DNA of 64,000 bases from Actinokineospora pegani (lineage in GTDB: Bacteria > Actinomycetota > Actinomycetes > Mycobacteriales > Pseudonocardiaceae): positions 62,001 to 126,000 of the forward strand of contig NZ_WHOL01000065.1 of NCBI RefSeq assembly GCF_009745975.1. The letters run 5' to 3'. The notes below the pieces were generated by a model, which did not search any database, was not told the origin of the DNA, and saw only the letters and a program-made list of their open reading frames with translations. This document shows, piece after piece, positions 25,239 through 37,255 of this stretch. The translations under genes and the position numbers were made by a program. Within the stretch, counting starts at the first letter, position 1; each line of letters opens with the position of its first letter.

Positions 25239-26020
25239 GGCACCGGCCTGGGCAGGGCGGCGGTGGCGTCTTCGCGCACCGTGGCGGGCCCGGCGGGGTG
25301 CGGGGTGAAGAAGCCGAGCAGCATGGCCACCACCGCCGCGCCGAGCACGAGCGGGATCTCGACCTCCGGTTCGGGCGCGACCAGCCGCAGCACCGACAGC
25401 GACACCACCGCGACCAGCCCGGTCGCCACCCCGGCGGGCAGGAACCGCAGGGCCCGGCGGAAGCGGTTGCCCGGCAGCCGGTGCCGGGCGAGGGCGACCA
25501 GGGTGCTCGACCACAGCACGACCGCCAGCGCGAGCATGGCGATCCCGAACGCCCCGTAGACCGACCACAGCGACCCGCGCACGTCCACCACCGTCTCCGC
25601 CGACCCGAGCGCCACCCGGTCCTCGGTGAGCAGTTCGACCGACGTCGGCAGCAGCCCGATGGCCTGCCCGTCGAGGTCGCGCACGTCCAGCGGGAACGAC
25701 CGGGTGACCTGCGAGCGCGGCGGCACGGTGAACGGCAGCGTGGTGTCGAAGGTGAAGAAGTCCAGCGCCAGCGCCTCCCCGGACACCCGCACCAGCCGCA
25801 CGCTGCGCGTCGTCGAACCGGTGTTGGTGATCGTCAGGTCCAGGTCGACCGCGCGGACGGGGTCGAGGGTGACCGTGCGGTCGGTGATGTCCTGACCCGC
25901 CACGGCCACCACGACCGCGAGCGGATCATCCGACGACGGCGTGGTCTGCGCGGCGGCGGGCGCGGTGCCCGTGCACAGCAGTGTCACGAGGGCAACCGCG
26001 GTACCGATTACACGTCCCAC
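25235..26020 (-). CDS. Secreted/membrane partner protein of the kinase (beta-rich domain plus three helices)
   Basis: The 261-residue protein has a signal peptide (GTAVALVTLLCTG...PAAAQ), then an Ig-like beta-rich domain (VTLDPVRAVDLDLTITNTGS), then three membrane helices starting near LWSVYGAFGIAML and ending FFTPHPAGP. Start choice: GTG at 26020 with GGGAG seven bases upstream. It is translationally coupled to the kinase gene. The layout mirrors the kinase's extracytoplasmic half. The function is unknown; a sensor or adaptor for the kinase is an inference. Confidence 0.75.
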   Translation of the reverse strand: MGRVIGTAVALVTLLCTGTAPAAAQTTPSSDDPLAVVVAVAGQDITDRTVTLDPVRAVDLDLTITNTGSTTRSVRLVRVSGEALALDFFTFDTTLPFTVPPRSQVTRSFPLDVRDLDGQAIGLLPTSVELLTEDRVALGSAETVVDVRGSLWSVYGAFGIAMLALAVVLWSSTLVALARHRLPGNRFRRALRFLPAGVATGLVAVVSLSVLRLVAPEPEVEIPLVLGAAVVAMLLGFFTPHPAGPATVREDATAALPRPVP

Positions 26021-26106
26021 AGGGAAACTCCCGGGATGGGTTGACCCGACTGGCGCGGATGCTACAGCGCGCGGGCGGGTCGACCCGCGGATTCGAGGTG
26101 GACAGG
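26021..26106. promoter_or_regulatory. Divergent promoter region of the kinase operon and a secreted protein gene
   Basis: Only 86 bp separate the two divergent GTG starts, so both promoters must lie here. No obvious operator palindrome was seen. GAGG at 26095-26098 serves the plus-strand gene and GGGAG at 26028-26032 (minus strand) serves the other. Confidence 0.45.
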
Positions 26107-26991
26107 GTGCGCACTGTGGGCATCGTCGCGGCGGGCCTCGCCGTGCTGCTCGGCTGGCTGGCTGTGGGATCGGTCGCGCCCGCCCGGGCGCAGGCGCTGT
26201 TCGGGGCATCGGTGTCGCCGAGCAGCGGACCGGCGGGTTCCCCGTTCACGATCTCCTGGTACACCGACGCCTCGGCCTGGCCGTGCAAGACCGTGTCGTT
26301 CAGCAGCCAACTGACCGCGCTGCCCACGACGTCCTGGGACCAGCTCTCGCTGTCGTCAACGGTCCCGCCGTCCACCGCGCCGGGCTCCTACGCGATCACC
26401 GCCCGCTGCGGCGAGTCCCGGCGCGACCTCACCTTCACCGTCACCAGGTCGGTCCCGACGACGCCCCCGCCACCGTCCACGACCACCGTCTCCCCCGACA
26501 TCCCGCCACCCACGACGACCACCCCGCCGCGAGTCACCCCGACGCGGACAGCGGCGCCGAGCGCCACCACGCCCACGACGGCGCCACCGAGCACCACCCC
26601 GACCGCCCCGCCGCCGACGACGAGCCAGCCGCCGATCACCAGCGGCGACCTGCCGCGCGGGGACCTGCGCCTCGACCGGGCGAGCATCAACCCCGGCGAC
26701 GAGCTCACCGCCGAGGGCGAGGGCTGCGCGCCCGGCTCGGACGTCGTGCTCAGCTCCGGGGGCGAGCGCGTCGGGACGGCCCGGGCCGACGACAAGGGGG
26801 AGTTCACCGCCGGGGTCGAGTTCACCCGGGTCGAACCGGGGCGGCACCTGGTCACCGCCGACTGCGGGGTGCGGCTCAGCGGCTCCGTCGACCAGGTCGT
26901 CACCAGCTCGGTGGGCGGCGGGGCGTCCTCGACCCTGGTCGTGCTGGTGTTCTTCGTCCTAGCCTGCGGCGCTGTCGCCCGCTTCGCGTAG
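26107..26991 (+). CDS. Secreted Thr/Pro-rich protein with Ig-like domains and C-terminal anchor
   Basis: The 294-residue protein has a signal peptide (VGIVAAGLAVLLGWL...ARAQA), an N-terminal Ig-like domain with two cysteines (SAWPCKTVSF, TARCGES), a Thr/Pro linker of about 70 residues (TTTTPPRVTPTRT), a second Ig-like domain with cysteines in EGCAPGSDV and TADCGVRL, and a C-terminal membrane helix. The linker would span the cell wall. It is divergent from the kinase operon and may share its regulation. Its 3' end overlaps the convergent oxidoreductase gene by 33 bp. Function is unknown. Confidence 0.78.
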   Translation: MRTVGIVAAGLAVLLGWLAVGSVAPARAQALFGASVSPSSGPAGSPFTISWYTDASAWPCKTVSFSSQLTALPTTSWDQLSLSSTVPPSTAPGSYAITARCGESRRDLTFTVTRSVPTTPPPPSTTTVSPDIPPPTTTTPPRVTPTRTAAPSATTPTTAPPSTTPTAPPPTTSQPPITSGDLPRGDLRLDRASINPGDELTAEGEGCAPGSDVVLSSGGERVGTARADDKGEFTAGVEFTRVEPGRHLVTADCGVRLSGSVDQVVTSSVGGGASSTLVVLVFFVLACGAVARFA

Positions 26992-27990
26992 GGCCGCGTA
27001 GACCTCGGTCCAGCGCGCCGGGTCGGGCGCGTCGGCGGTGGTCAGGCTGACCCGGTCCACGACATCGGCGTAGCGGCGCCGGATCTCCGCCGCCGCCTCG
27101 GTGGGCGAGCCGACGACGGCGAAGGTGTTCAGCACGTCGTCGGGAATCCGGTCGGCCATCTCGTCCCACTCGCCGCGCTTGGACAACGCGTAGAGGTCGT
27201 CCTGCAGCTCGCCCCACCCGTGCAGCTCAAGAACCGGCCGGTACGCGGGGGTGGACCCGTAGAAGGCGATCTGCTTGCGCACCGAGGCGATCGACGCGGC
27301 CAGTTGCTCGTCCGTGCTGCCGGTCGCGACGAAGGACGGCCCGCTGATCTCGAACCCGGCCAGCGGCTTGCCAGCCTTGGCCCGCCCGCGCTCCAGCGCC
27401 GGGATGGTCACCTCGCGCAGGTACCGCTCGGTGGTGAAGCTGTGGCACAGCATCCCGTCGGCCACTTCGCCCGCCACCTCGGTCATCCGCTCCCCGACGG
27501 CGGCCAGGTAGACCTTGGGGTTGCCGTGCGGGTTGGGCCCCGGGTCGAAGAACGGGGTCATCAGCGTGTGCTGGTAGTGCTCGCCGTGGAACGCCAGCCG
27601 CTCGCCGGTCTCGAACGCCGACCAGATCGCCCGCACGGCCAGCACGAACTCGCGCATCCGCGCGGCCGGGGCCGTCCACGGCATGCTGAACCGCTTGGTG
27701 ATGTGCGGCTTGATCTGCGCGCCCAGCCCCAGGACGAACCGCCCGCCGGAGAGCAGGTGCAGGTCGTTGGCCGCCACCGCCACGGTCATCGGGTTGCGCG
27801 CGAAGGCCACCGCGATGGCCGTCACCAGCTCGATGCGCTCGGTCCGCTCCGCGGCCACCGCCAGCGCGACGAACGGGTCCAGTTGCGTCTCGGCCACCCA
27901 GGCGCCGTCGTACCCGGCCCGCTCGGCCGCGACGACGGCGTCGGCCGCCTGGGACACCGTGCTCGCGTAACCACCCGAATCCAGCCTCAT
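26959..27990 (-). CDS. LLM class F420-dependent oxidoreductase
   Basis: The 343-residue TIM-barrel protein is of the luciferase-like monooxygenase superfamily. Typical stretches are YDGAWVAETQLDP, LVTAIAVAFARNPM, LGLGAQIKPHI and VYLAAVGERMTEVAGEVADG. Actinobacterial members mostly use deazaflavin F420 to reduce small molecules; the substrate cannot be inferred. The ATG at 27990 is preferred over a GTG at 27999. Only 23 bp separate it from the divergent carbonic anhydrase gene. Confidence 0.88.
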   Translation of the reverse strand: MRLDSGGYASTVSQAADAVVAAERAGYDGAWVAETQLDPFVALAVAAERTERIELVTAIAVAFARNPMTVAVAANDLHLLSGGRFVLGLGAQIKPHITKRFSMPWTAPAARMREFVLAVRAIWSAFETGERLAFHGEHYQHTLMTPFFDPGPNPHGNPKVYLAAVGERMTEVAGEVADGMLCHSFTTERYLREVTIPALERGRAKAGKPLAGFEISGPSFVATGSTDEQLAASIASVRKQIAFYGSTPAYRPVLELHGWGELQDDLYALSKRGEWDEMADRIPDDVLNTFAVVGSPTEAAAEIRRRYADVVDRVSLTTADAPDPARWTEVYAALREAGDSAAG

Positions 27991-28013
27991 GGCGGCCACA
28001 TTAATCTGCCCCC
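27991..28013. promoter_or_regulatory. Very short divergent gap, probable leaderless transcript
   Basis: The 23-bp gap between two divergent ATG codons contains the AT-rich TTAATCT near 28001, placed like a -10 element for a transcript beginning at or next to the ATG at 28014. No Shine-Dalgarno sequence is visible before that ATG. Confidence 0.4.
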
Positions 28014-28532
28014 ATGCCCCTCTACTCGTTTGAAGGCAAGGCGCCGCAGGTGGACCCCACCGCCTGGATCGCCCCCACCGCCACCCTCGTCGGCGACGTG
28101 ACGGTCGAGGCGGGGGTGTCGGTCTGGTACGGCGTGGTGATCCGCGCCGACCTCGGCCCGGTCGTGCTGCGCGAGGGCTGCAACATCCAGGACAACTCGG
28201 TCATCCACTGCAACAACGAGGGCTGCGAGGTCGGCGCCAACGCCACCATCGGCCACCTCTGCGTCGTGCACGACTGCACGATCGGCGCGGGCGCCCTCAT
28301 CGGCAACGGCGCGACGATCCAGGACCGCGCCGTGATCGGCGAGCGCACCCTGATCGCGGCGGGCGCGATGGTCGGCCCCGGCACGCACGTGCCCGGCGAG
28401 GTCGTGGCCATGGGCGTCCCCGCCAAGCGGCAGGTGCCGCTGGACGGGGTCGCCAAGCTCATGGTCGACCACAACGCGGCGGTCTACCACCACCTCGCCC
28501 GCAGGCACGCCGACGGGATCAAGGAGCTCTAA
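28014..28532 (+). CDS. Gamma carbonic anhydrase family protein
   Basis: This 172-residue left-handed beta-helix protein has hexapeptide repeats (IGAGALIGNGATIQDRAVIG). Zinc-ligand positions are visible as the histidine in NSVIHCN and the pair in IGHLCVVHDC. Such trimers hydrate carbon dioxide or, in some relatives, have lost the activity. The length is normal for the family. Its stop overlaps the convergent thioesterase gene by 4 bp. Confidence 0.9.
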   Translation: MPLYSFEGKAPQVDPTAWIAPTATLVGDVTVEAGVSVWYGVVIRADLGPVVLREGCNIQDNSVIHCNNEGCEVGANATIGHLCVVHDCTIGAGALIGNGATIQDRAVIGERTLIAAGAMVGPGTHVPGEVVAMGVPAKRQVPLDGVAKLMVDHNAAVYHHLARRHADGIKEL

Positions 28533-28987
28533 GCCTTCTTGATCGGCTTCAGCGTCCACACCACCGACATCTCGGCGGTGGTCACGCCCTCGCCGTTGGA
28601 GATCGTGCAGTCCACCTGGAACTCGGGGCGCTTGCCGGACTCGAGTTCGGCGACGACCTCGTCGGCGGGGCGGGTCAGGACGGCCTCGACCGTGAGGTCG
28701 CCCAGCGCCAGCTTCTTGTAGCGGATCTCGGAGCTGACCACCAGCGGCGTCGCCTTCGACATCACGTGGTTGATGGCCGCCAGGCCCACCGCGCCGGAAG
28801 CGGTCTCGGCGAGGCCGAACATGACGGCGGCGTGCGGGCCGCCGACGTGGTTGCGCTGGGACTCGACGTCGGTGAGGGCGCAGACCACGCGGGTGGCGCT
28901 GACCTCGGTGAACTCCACGCCCGCGGTGCTGACCCAGGGGACGGACTGCTTCATCGCGTCGGCGACCCAGGAGAAGTCGGTGCTCAT
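28529..28987 (-). CDS. Hotdog-fold thioesterase (PaaI/DUF4442-like)
   Basis: In this 152-residue single hotdog domain, HVGGPHAAVMFGLAETASGA carries the conserved active-site region of PaaI/DUF4442 proteins, which hydrolyse acyl-CoA thioesters, and strands such as VEAVLTRPADEVVAEL follow. The ATG at 28987 is chosen because the longer frame upstream runs antisense across the glyA riboswitch and has no family-like residues. The substrate is unknown. Confidence 0.8.
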   Translation of the reverse strand: MSTDFSWVADAMKQSVPWVSTAGVEFTEVSATRVVCALTDVESQRNHVGGPHAAVMFGLAETASGAVGLAAINHVMSKATPLVVSSEIRYKKLALGDLTVEAVLTRPADEVVAELESGKRPEFQVDCTISNGEGVTTAEMSVVWTLKPIKKA

Positions 28988-29039
28988 GGGCGCGACATTA
29001 CTCGCCGGTAACTTGGTCGCGCCACTGTTAGGCTCACCG

Positions 29040-29125
29040 GTGACCGCTACTGGCGTGCATGGGTGGAAGTGACCACCGGGGAGCGGTCGAGGCGGAGTTC
29101 GGCGCCGAACGCCTGGGCGCCCCGC
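29040..29125 (+). ncRNA. ZTP (pfl-motif) riboswitch
   Basis: The leader of glyA matches the ZTP riboswitch layout. An outer stem forms from GACCGCT (29042-29048) and AGCGGTC (29082-29088). CTGGCG follows at 29050-29055. An inner hairpin is GGTGG/CCACC (29062-29066, 29073-29077), followed by the conserved GGGGAGC. Then come a spacer hairpin (GTTC...GAAC, 29097-29110) and GCCTGGGC. GGCG (29052-29055) can pair with CGCC (29110-29113), the family pseudoknot. ZTP/ZMP signals 10-formyl-tetrahydrofolate shortage, and this class commonly controls one-carbon genes such as glyA. The downstream GGGCG and CGCCC near the start codon suggest translational control. Confidence 0.85.
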
Positions 29126-29156
29126 GCGACCCAGCCGCGCGCAGAAGGGCCCGCCC

Positions 29157-30419
<1,263 letters not shown>

Positions 30420-30535
30420 TCCGCGAACACTGCGACCGGAGTCACAGCTTATTGGTTTGCCCGGAGCGGCCCCCGAGGTTCATGCTTGTATCTACCATCT
30501 AATTGGGTGCTGCAAGCAACTCGGGGGTCGCAACC
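30420..30535 (+). promoter_or_regulatory. Promoter/operator region of the marR-efflux operon
   Basis: The 116-bp AT-richer gap contains TGCTTG (30483-30488) and its inverse CAAGCA (30513-30518), flanking an AT-rich core that includes TCTAATT. MarR repressors usually bind a palindrome over their own promoter, so this is a candidate autoregulatory site. The evidence is weak. Confidence 0.35.
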
Positions 30536-31069
30536 ATGGTCACGCCGAAGCCCGACGCGCCATCCGCCGAACTGTCCTCGACCGAGGTCGAGCGGGGCGA
30601 GCGGCTGGCGAACGCCATCATGGGCTTCGGCAAGCAGCAAGGCGCCTTCATCGCCAGGATGAACCGGACGACTGGGATCGACCGCTCCGCGTTCATCCTG
30701 CTCAAGAACCTCCTCCACCTCGGCCCGAGTCGTTCGCGGGCGCTCGCCGAGGCGGTGCACTCCGACCCCTCCACGGTCAGCCGCCAGGTGGCGACGCTGG
30801 TCAAGGACGGTCTCGTCGAGCGCCGCGCCGACCCGGAGGACGGACGCGCCAGCCTGCTGGCCGTCACCGCCGCGGGCGTGCGGCTGCTCGAGGAGCAGCG
30901 CGCCCGGTTCGCGCTCTCCCTCACCCGCATGGTCCGGCACTGGGAGCCCGCCGACCTCGACCACTTCATCGAGTTGTTCGAGCGCTTCCTCGGCGACCAC
31001 CAGGACTACCTACCCATCATGATCAACGAGTGCGCCGGACCGGTGCGTTCGGAAGGGGAATCCCGATGA
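30536..31069 (+). CDS. MarR family transcriptional regulator
   Basis: The 177-residue winged-helix protein has the recognition region SRALAEAVHSDPSTVSRQV, the wing VERRADPEDGRASLLAVTAAG and long flanking dimerisation helices, typical of MarR proteins that respond to small hydrophobic or phenolic compounds. The stop overlaps the efflux-pump start (ATGA), so it probably represses its own two-gene operon. The ATG at 30536 gives the usual N-terminus. Confidence 0.9.
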   Translation: MVTPKPDAPSAELSSTEVERGERLANAIMGFGKQQGAFIARMNRTTGIDRSAFILLKNLLHLGPSRSRALAEAVHSDPSTVSRQVATLVKDGLVERRADPEDGRASLLAVTAAGVRLLEEQRARFALSLTRMVRHWEPADLDHFIELFERFLGDHQDYLPIMINECAGPVRSEGESR

Positions 31070-32691
31070 GCACTCCGGTTTCGGATGCCGCGCCGGGGCA
31101 ACTGAGCCACCGGCAGATCTTGACCGTCCTGTCCGGACTCATGCTCGGCATGCTGCTGGCCGCGCTGGACCAGACGATCATGGCATCGGCGATGAAGACC
31201 ATCGCCGACCAGCTCCACGGCCAGACGATCCAGGCCTGGGCCACCACCGCCTACCTGATCACCGCCACCATCTCCACCCCGCTCTACGGCAAGCTGTCCG
31301 ACATCTACGGCCGCAAGCCGCTCTACCTGGTCGCGATCTCCGTCTTCCTGCTCGGCTCGGTGCTCTCGGGCATCGCGGACTCGATGTACGAGCTCGCCGC
31401 GTTCCGCGCGGTGCAGGGCCTCGGCGCGGGCGGCCTGATGTCGCTGGCGCTGGCGATCATCGCCGACATGGTCTCGCCGCGCGAGCGCTCCAAGTACCAG
31501 GGCTACTTCATGGGCATCTGGGGTCTGTCCTCAGTGGCCGGACCGGTCGTCGGCGGCTTCTTCGCGGACATGCCCACCTTCGCGGGCTTCGACGGGTGGC
31601 GCTGGGTCTTCCTGATCAACATCCCGATCGCGCTCGTCGCGCTGGTCGTCGTCGCCCGCTACCTCAACGTCCCGCACAAGCGCGTGCCGCAGCGGGTCGA
31701 CTACTGGGGCGCGGTCACCCTGACCGTCGGCCTGGTGCCGCTGCTGATCGTCGCCGAGCAGGGCCGGGAGTGGGGCTGGGCCTCCGGCCGCGCGCTGCTG
31801 GCCTACGCCCTCGGCGTCGTGGGCGTCGCCGCGTTCGTGGTCGTCGAGAGGCGCATGGGCGACGCCGCGCTGCTGCCGCTGCGCCTGTTCCGCCGCCGGA
31901 CGTTCGCCCTGGCCAACGCCATCAACTTCATCATGGGCGTGGGCATGTTCGGCATGATGATGTCGCTGCCGCTCTACCTGCAGATCGTCAAGGGCGCGAC
32001 CCCGACCGAGTCGGGCCTGATGACCCTGCCGATGACCGTCGGCATCCTCGCCGCCGCCCTGGGCTCGGGCGCGCTCATCTCCAAGACCGGCCGCTACCTG
32101 CGGTACCCCATCATCGGCCTGGGCGCCCTGGCCGCGGCGCTGTTCCTGTTCGCCACCATCGGCGTCGACACCCCGATCTGGCAGACCATGGGCATCATGC
32201 TGCTCGCGGGCGTCGGCCTCGGCCTGAACATGCAGACCCTCATCCTGATCATCCAGAGCGACGCCCCGGTGAAGGACATGGGCGTGGCCACCTCCTCGGC
32301 GGCCTTCTTCCGCTCCATCGGCGGCACCGTGGGGACGGCGGTGTTCCTGTCGATCCTGTTCAGCGTCGTCGGGGACCGCATCACCTCCGCCTTCGCCGCC
32401 GTCCGGACCGACCCGGCGTTCTTGGCGGCCGCGGGGCAGAACCCGCAGTTCACCCCCGGGGCGGGCATCGACCTGAACAACACCGAGTTCCTGGCCACCC
32501 TCGACCCGGTTCTGGCACGGCCGGTGCTGTCCGGGTTCGCCAGCGCGCTCGACACGGTGTTCCTGGTCGGCGGGGTCGTGGTGATGGTGGCTTTCGCGCT
32601 GGTCTGGTTCCTCAAGGAGGCACCGCTGTCGACCAAGTCGGGGATCGAGCGGGCCGCGGATGAGGAGCCTGCGCCGGTGGCCATGCACTGA
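31066..32691 (+). CDS. DHA2 family (EmrB/QacA-like, 14-helix) MFS multidrug exporter
   Basis: The 541-residue membrane protein has 14 predicted helices. Motif D1 (LAALDQTIMASAMKTIA) lies in helix 1, motif A is GKLSDIYGRKP, and a proline-rich helix 5 has the motif C-like GPVVGGFF. A periplasmic loop of about 60 residues precedes the last helix, as in QacA/EmrB drug-proton antiporters. It is translationally coupled to marR and followed by a terminator. Drug specificity cannot be inferred. Confidence 0.92.
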   Translation: MSTPVSDAAPGQLSHRQILTVLSGLMLGMLLAALDQTIMASAMKTIADQLHGQTIQAWATTAYLITATISTPLYGKLSDIYGRKPLYLVAISVFLLGSVLSGIADSMYELAAFRAVQGLGAGGLMSLALAIIADMVSPRERSKYQGYFMGIWGLSSVAGPVVGGFFADMPTFAGFDGWRWVFLINIPIALVALVVVARYLNVPHKRVPQRVDYWGAVTLTVGLVPLLIVAEQGREWGWASGRALLAYALGVVGVAAFVVVERRMGDAALLPLRLFRRRTFALANAINFIMGVGMFGMMMSLPLYLQIVKGATPTESGLMTLPMTVGILAAALGSGALISKTGRYLRYPIIGLGALAAALFLFATIGVDTPIWQTMGIMLLAGVGLGLNMQTLILIIQSDAPVKDMGVATSSAAFFRSIGGTVGTAVFLSILFSVVGDRITSAFAAVRTDPAFLAAAGQNPQFTPGAGIDLNNTEFLATLDPVLARPVLSGFASALDTVFLVGGVVVMVAFALVWFLKEAPLSTKSGIERAADEEPAPVAMH

Positions 32692-32707
32692 GTCTTGACG
32701 TTGTCGC

Positions 32708-32738
32708 GGAAGGACCCCTGCGCTTGCGGGGGTCCTTC
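32708..32738 (+). terminator. Terminator of the marR-efflux operon
   Basis: GAAGGACCCC (32709-32718) pairs with GGGGTCCTTC (32729-32738) and is followed by TT, 17 bp after the stop codon. Confidence 0.85.
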
Positions 32739-32883
32739 TTGCTATCTGCGAGGACCGCACGCCTGCTCCCCCGCGACGGCGAGGGTCTTGACGCCCGCTT
32801 GATCGTCGGTGGTGACGGCGTGGCGGAAAGTGTTGAGCGTTGCTTGTGACCCCGTCGTGCGCGGGGGTGGGGTACCTTTCGCC

Positions 32884-33573
32884 GTGCGCGTCGTGCTGTC
32901 GATCTTCCTGGTTGGGGGGTTGATCATTGCCGGGGCGTGGGGGCTGGGCGTTGCGCGCGACCGGGGGGCTCCTCCGGCGGCGCCTGCCACCACTACGAAG
33001 AACCGCTGCGAACTCGGCGCCGGTGGCCCCGTGGTGTCCGAGCCCGCCGCCGCTGCCCGAGGTCGCGTGGAGGCGGCGTGGCAGCGCATCGATGAGTGGT
33101 TGCGGGACTTCGCGCCCGCGACGGCGGAGCGGTGGAACGCGCCCGCGACGCCGGAGCAGATCGCGGAGTTGCAGCGCGAGCTCGGGGTGCAACTGCCCGG
33201 CGACCTCGTGGTCAGCCTGGGCGTGCACAACGGGGCCAGGGTCGGCGGCTTCACGCTGCCGCCGCTCTACGCGCCGCTGTCGACCACGGAGATCAGCCGC
33301 AAGGCGCGTGAGCTGTGTGCGCGGGTCGCCGAGTGGGACGGGCAGTTCGTGCCGTTCGCCTCCGGTGGCGCGGGGAGCGTGCTCTACCTCGACCAACGCG
33401 GTGCGGCCAGGTTGGCGGAGCACTCCGGCGCGGGGCGGGGCGGGTGGCCACCGACCCTGCCCGACCTGCTGGAGCAGACCGCCGAGCTGCTCAGCTCCGG
33501 CACTGGCCCACTGGCCGCGCGCTACCGGCCGACTGTCGACGGCGACGGTGCGCTGGGGTGGGTCGTCCGCTGA
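32884..33573 (+). CDS. SMI1/KNR4 domain protein with N-terminal membrane anchor
   Basis: This 229-residue protein begins with a signal-anchor helix (VVLSIFLVGGLIIAGAWGL). Residues about 60-215 resemble the SMI1/KNR4 (SUKH) fold: WQRIDEWLRDFAP, TPEQIAELQRELGVQLPGDL, GVHNGARVGGF and VPFASGGAGSVLYLD. SUKH proteins often serve as immunity proteins against toxins, but many are stand-alone with unknown roles, and no toxin gene is adjacent here. The GTG at 32884 puts the membrane helix at the start; a GTG at 32809 would add 25 residues. Confidence 0.7.
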   Translation: MRVVLSIFLVGGLIIAGAWGLGVARDRGAPPAAPATTTKNRCELGAGGPVVSEPAAAARGRVEAAWQRIDEWLRDFAPATAERWNAPATPEQIAELQRELGVQLPGDLVVSLGVHNGARVGGFTLPPLYAPLSTTEISRKARELCARVAEWDGQFVPFASGGAGSVLYLDQRGAARLAEHSGAGRGGWPPTLPDLLEQTAELLSSGTGPLAARYRPTVDGDGALGWVVR

Positions 33574-33578
33574 TCACG

Positions 33579-33607
33579 GGCCCCGCGCCTGGCGTGCGCG
33601 CGGGGCC
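33579..33607. terminator. Bidirectional terminator between convergent genes
   Basis: GGCCCCGCGC (33579-33588) and GCGCGGGGCC (33598-33607) form a 10-bp stem in the 49-bp gap between the SMI1/KNR4 gene and ppa. Confidence 0.7.
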
Positions 33608-33622
33608 TGGTCCGCGACGGCG

Positions 33623-34120
33623 TCAGTGCAGGGTGAGACCCGACTCCTTGAGCCGCTTGTACGAGCGCTCGATCTCGGCCTCCGCCTCGGTCCGGCCGAC
33701 CCAGCTCGCGCCCTCGACGCTCTTGCCCGGCTCGAGGTCCTTGTAGACCTCGAAGAAGTGCTGGATCTCCAGGCGGTGGTACTCGGCCAGGTGGTGGATG
33801 TCGCGCAGGTGCTCGGTGCGCGGATCGTTGGCCGGGACGCACAGGACCTTGTCGTCGCCGCCCTTCTCATCGGTCATGCGGAACATGCCGATGGTCCTGG
33901 CCTTGATCAGGCAGCCGGGGAAAGTCGGCTCCTGGACCAGCACCAGCGCGTCCAACGGGTCGCCGTCCTCGCCGAGCGTGTTCTCGATGAACCCGTAGTC
34001 GGCTGGGTACTGCGTGGCGGTGAACAGCGTGCGGTCGAGACGGATGCGGCCCGTCTCGTGGTCCACCTCGTACTTGTTTCGGTTCCCCTTGGGGATCTCG
34101 ATGGTGACGTCGAACTCCAC
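33623..34120 (-). CDS. ppa: Soluble inorganic pyrophosphatase (family I)
   Basis: This 165-residue cytoplasmic hexameric-type enzyme hydrolyses pyrophosphate from biosynthesis. Signatures are [38 protein letters not shown] (metal-binding aspartates) and [11 protein letters not shown]. The start is a GTG preceded by GAGGGAC. It is divergent from dacB, the same arrangement as Rv3628/Rv3627c. The cell therefore has both a soluble enzyme and the membrane pump HppA. Confidence 0.96.
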   Translation of the reverse strand: MEFDVTIEIPKGNRNKYEVDHETGRIRLDRTLFTATQYPADYGFIENTLGEDGDPLDALVLVQEPTFPGCLIKARTIGMFRMTDEKGGDDKVLCVPANDPRTEHLRDIHHLAEYHRLEIQHFFEVYKDLEPGKSVEGASWVGRTEAEAEIERSYKRLKESGLTLH

Positions 34121-34161
34121 GCCGTCCCTCGCTCGTCTCGGCTGCTTCTGCTACTTCACTA

Positions 34162-34174
34162 GTGTGGACCACAC
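34162..34174. promoter_or_regulatory. Perfect palindrome between divergent ppa and dacB
   Basis: GTGTGG, A, CCACAC is a 13-base perfect inverted repeat centred in the 126-bp gap between the two divergent genes. It has the size and symmetry of an operator for a dimeric regulator; the regulator is unknown. Confidence 0.4.
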
Positions 34175-34246
34175 CGTGCGGGCGTCCCGCACCGATACCG
34201 GCGGACGTGGTGCGACCGTTCACAGGCCACCAGGGGAGGACTCAGC

Positions 34247-37231
<2,985 letters not shown>

Positions 37232-37255
37232 GGGGTTTTCAGCTCGGGTAGCGTC

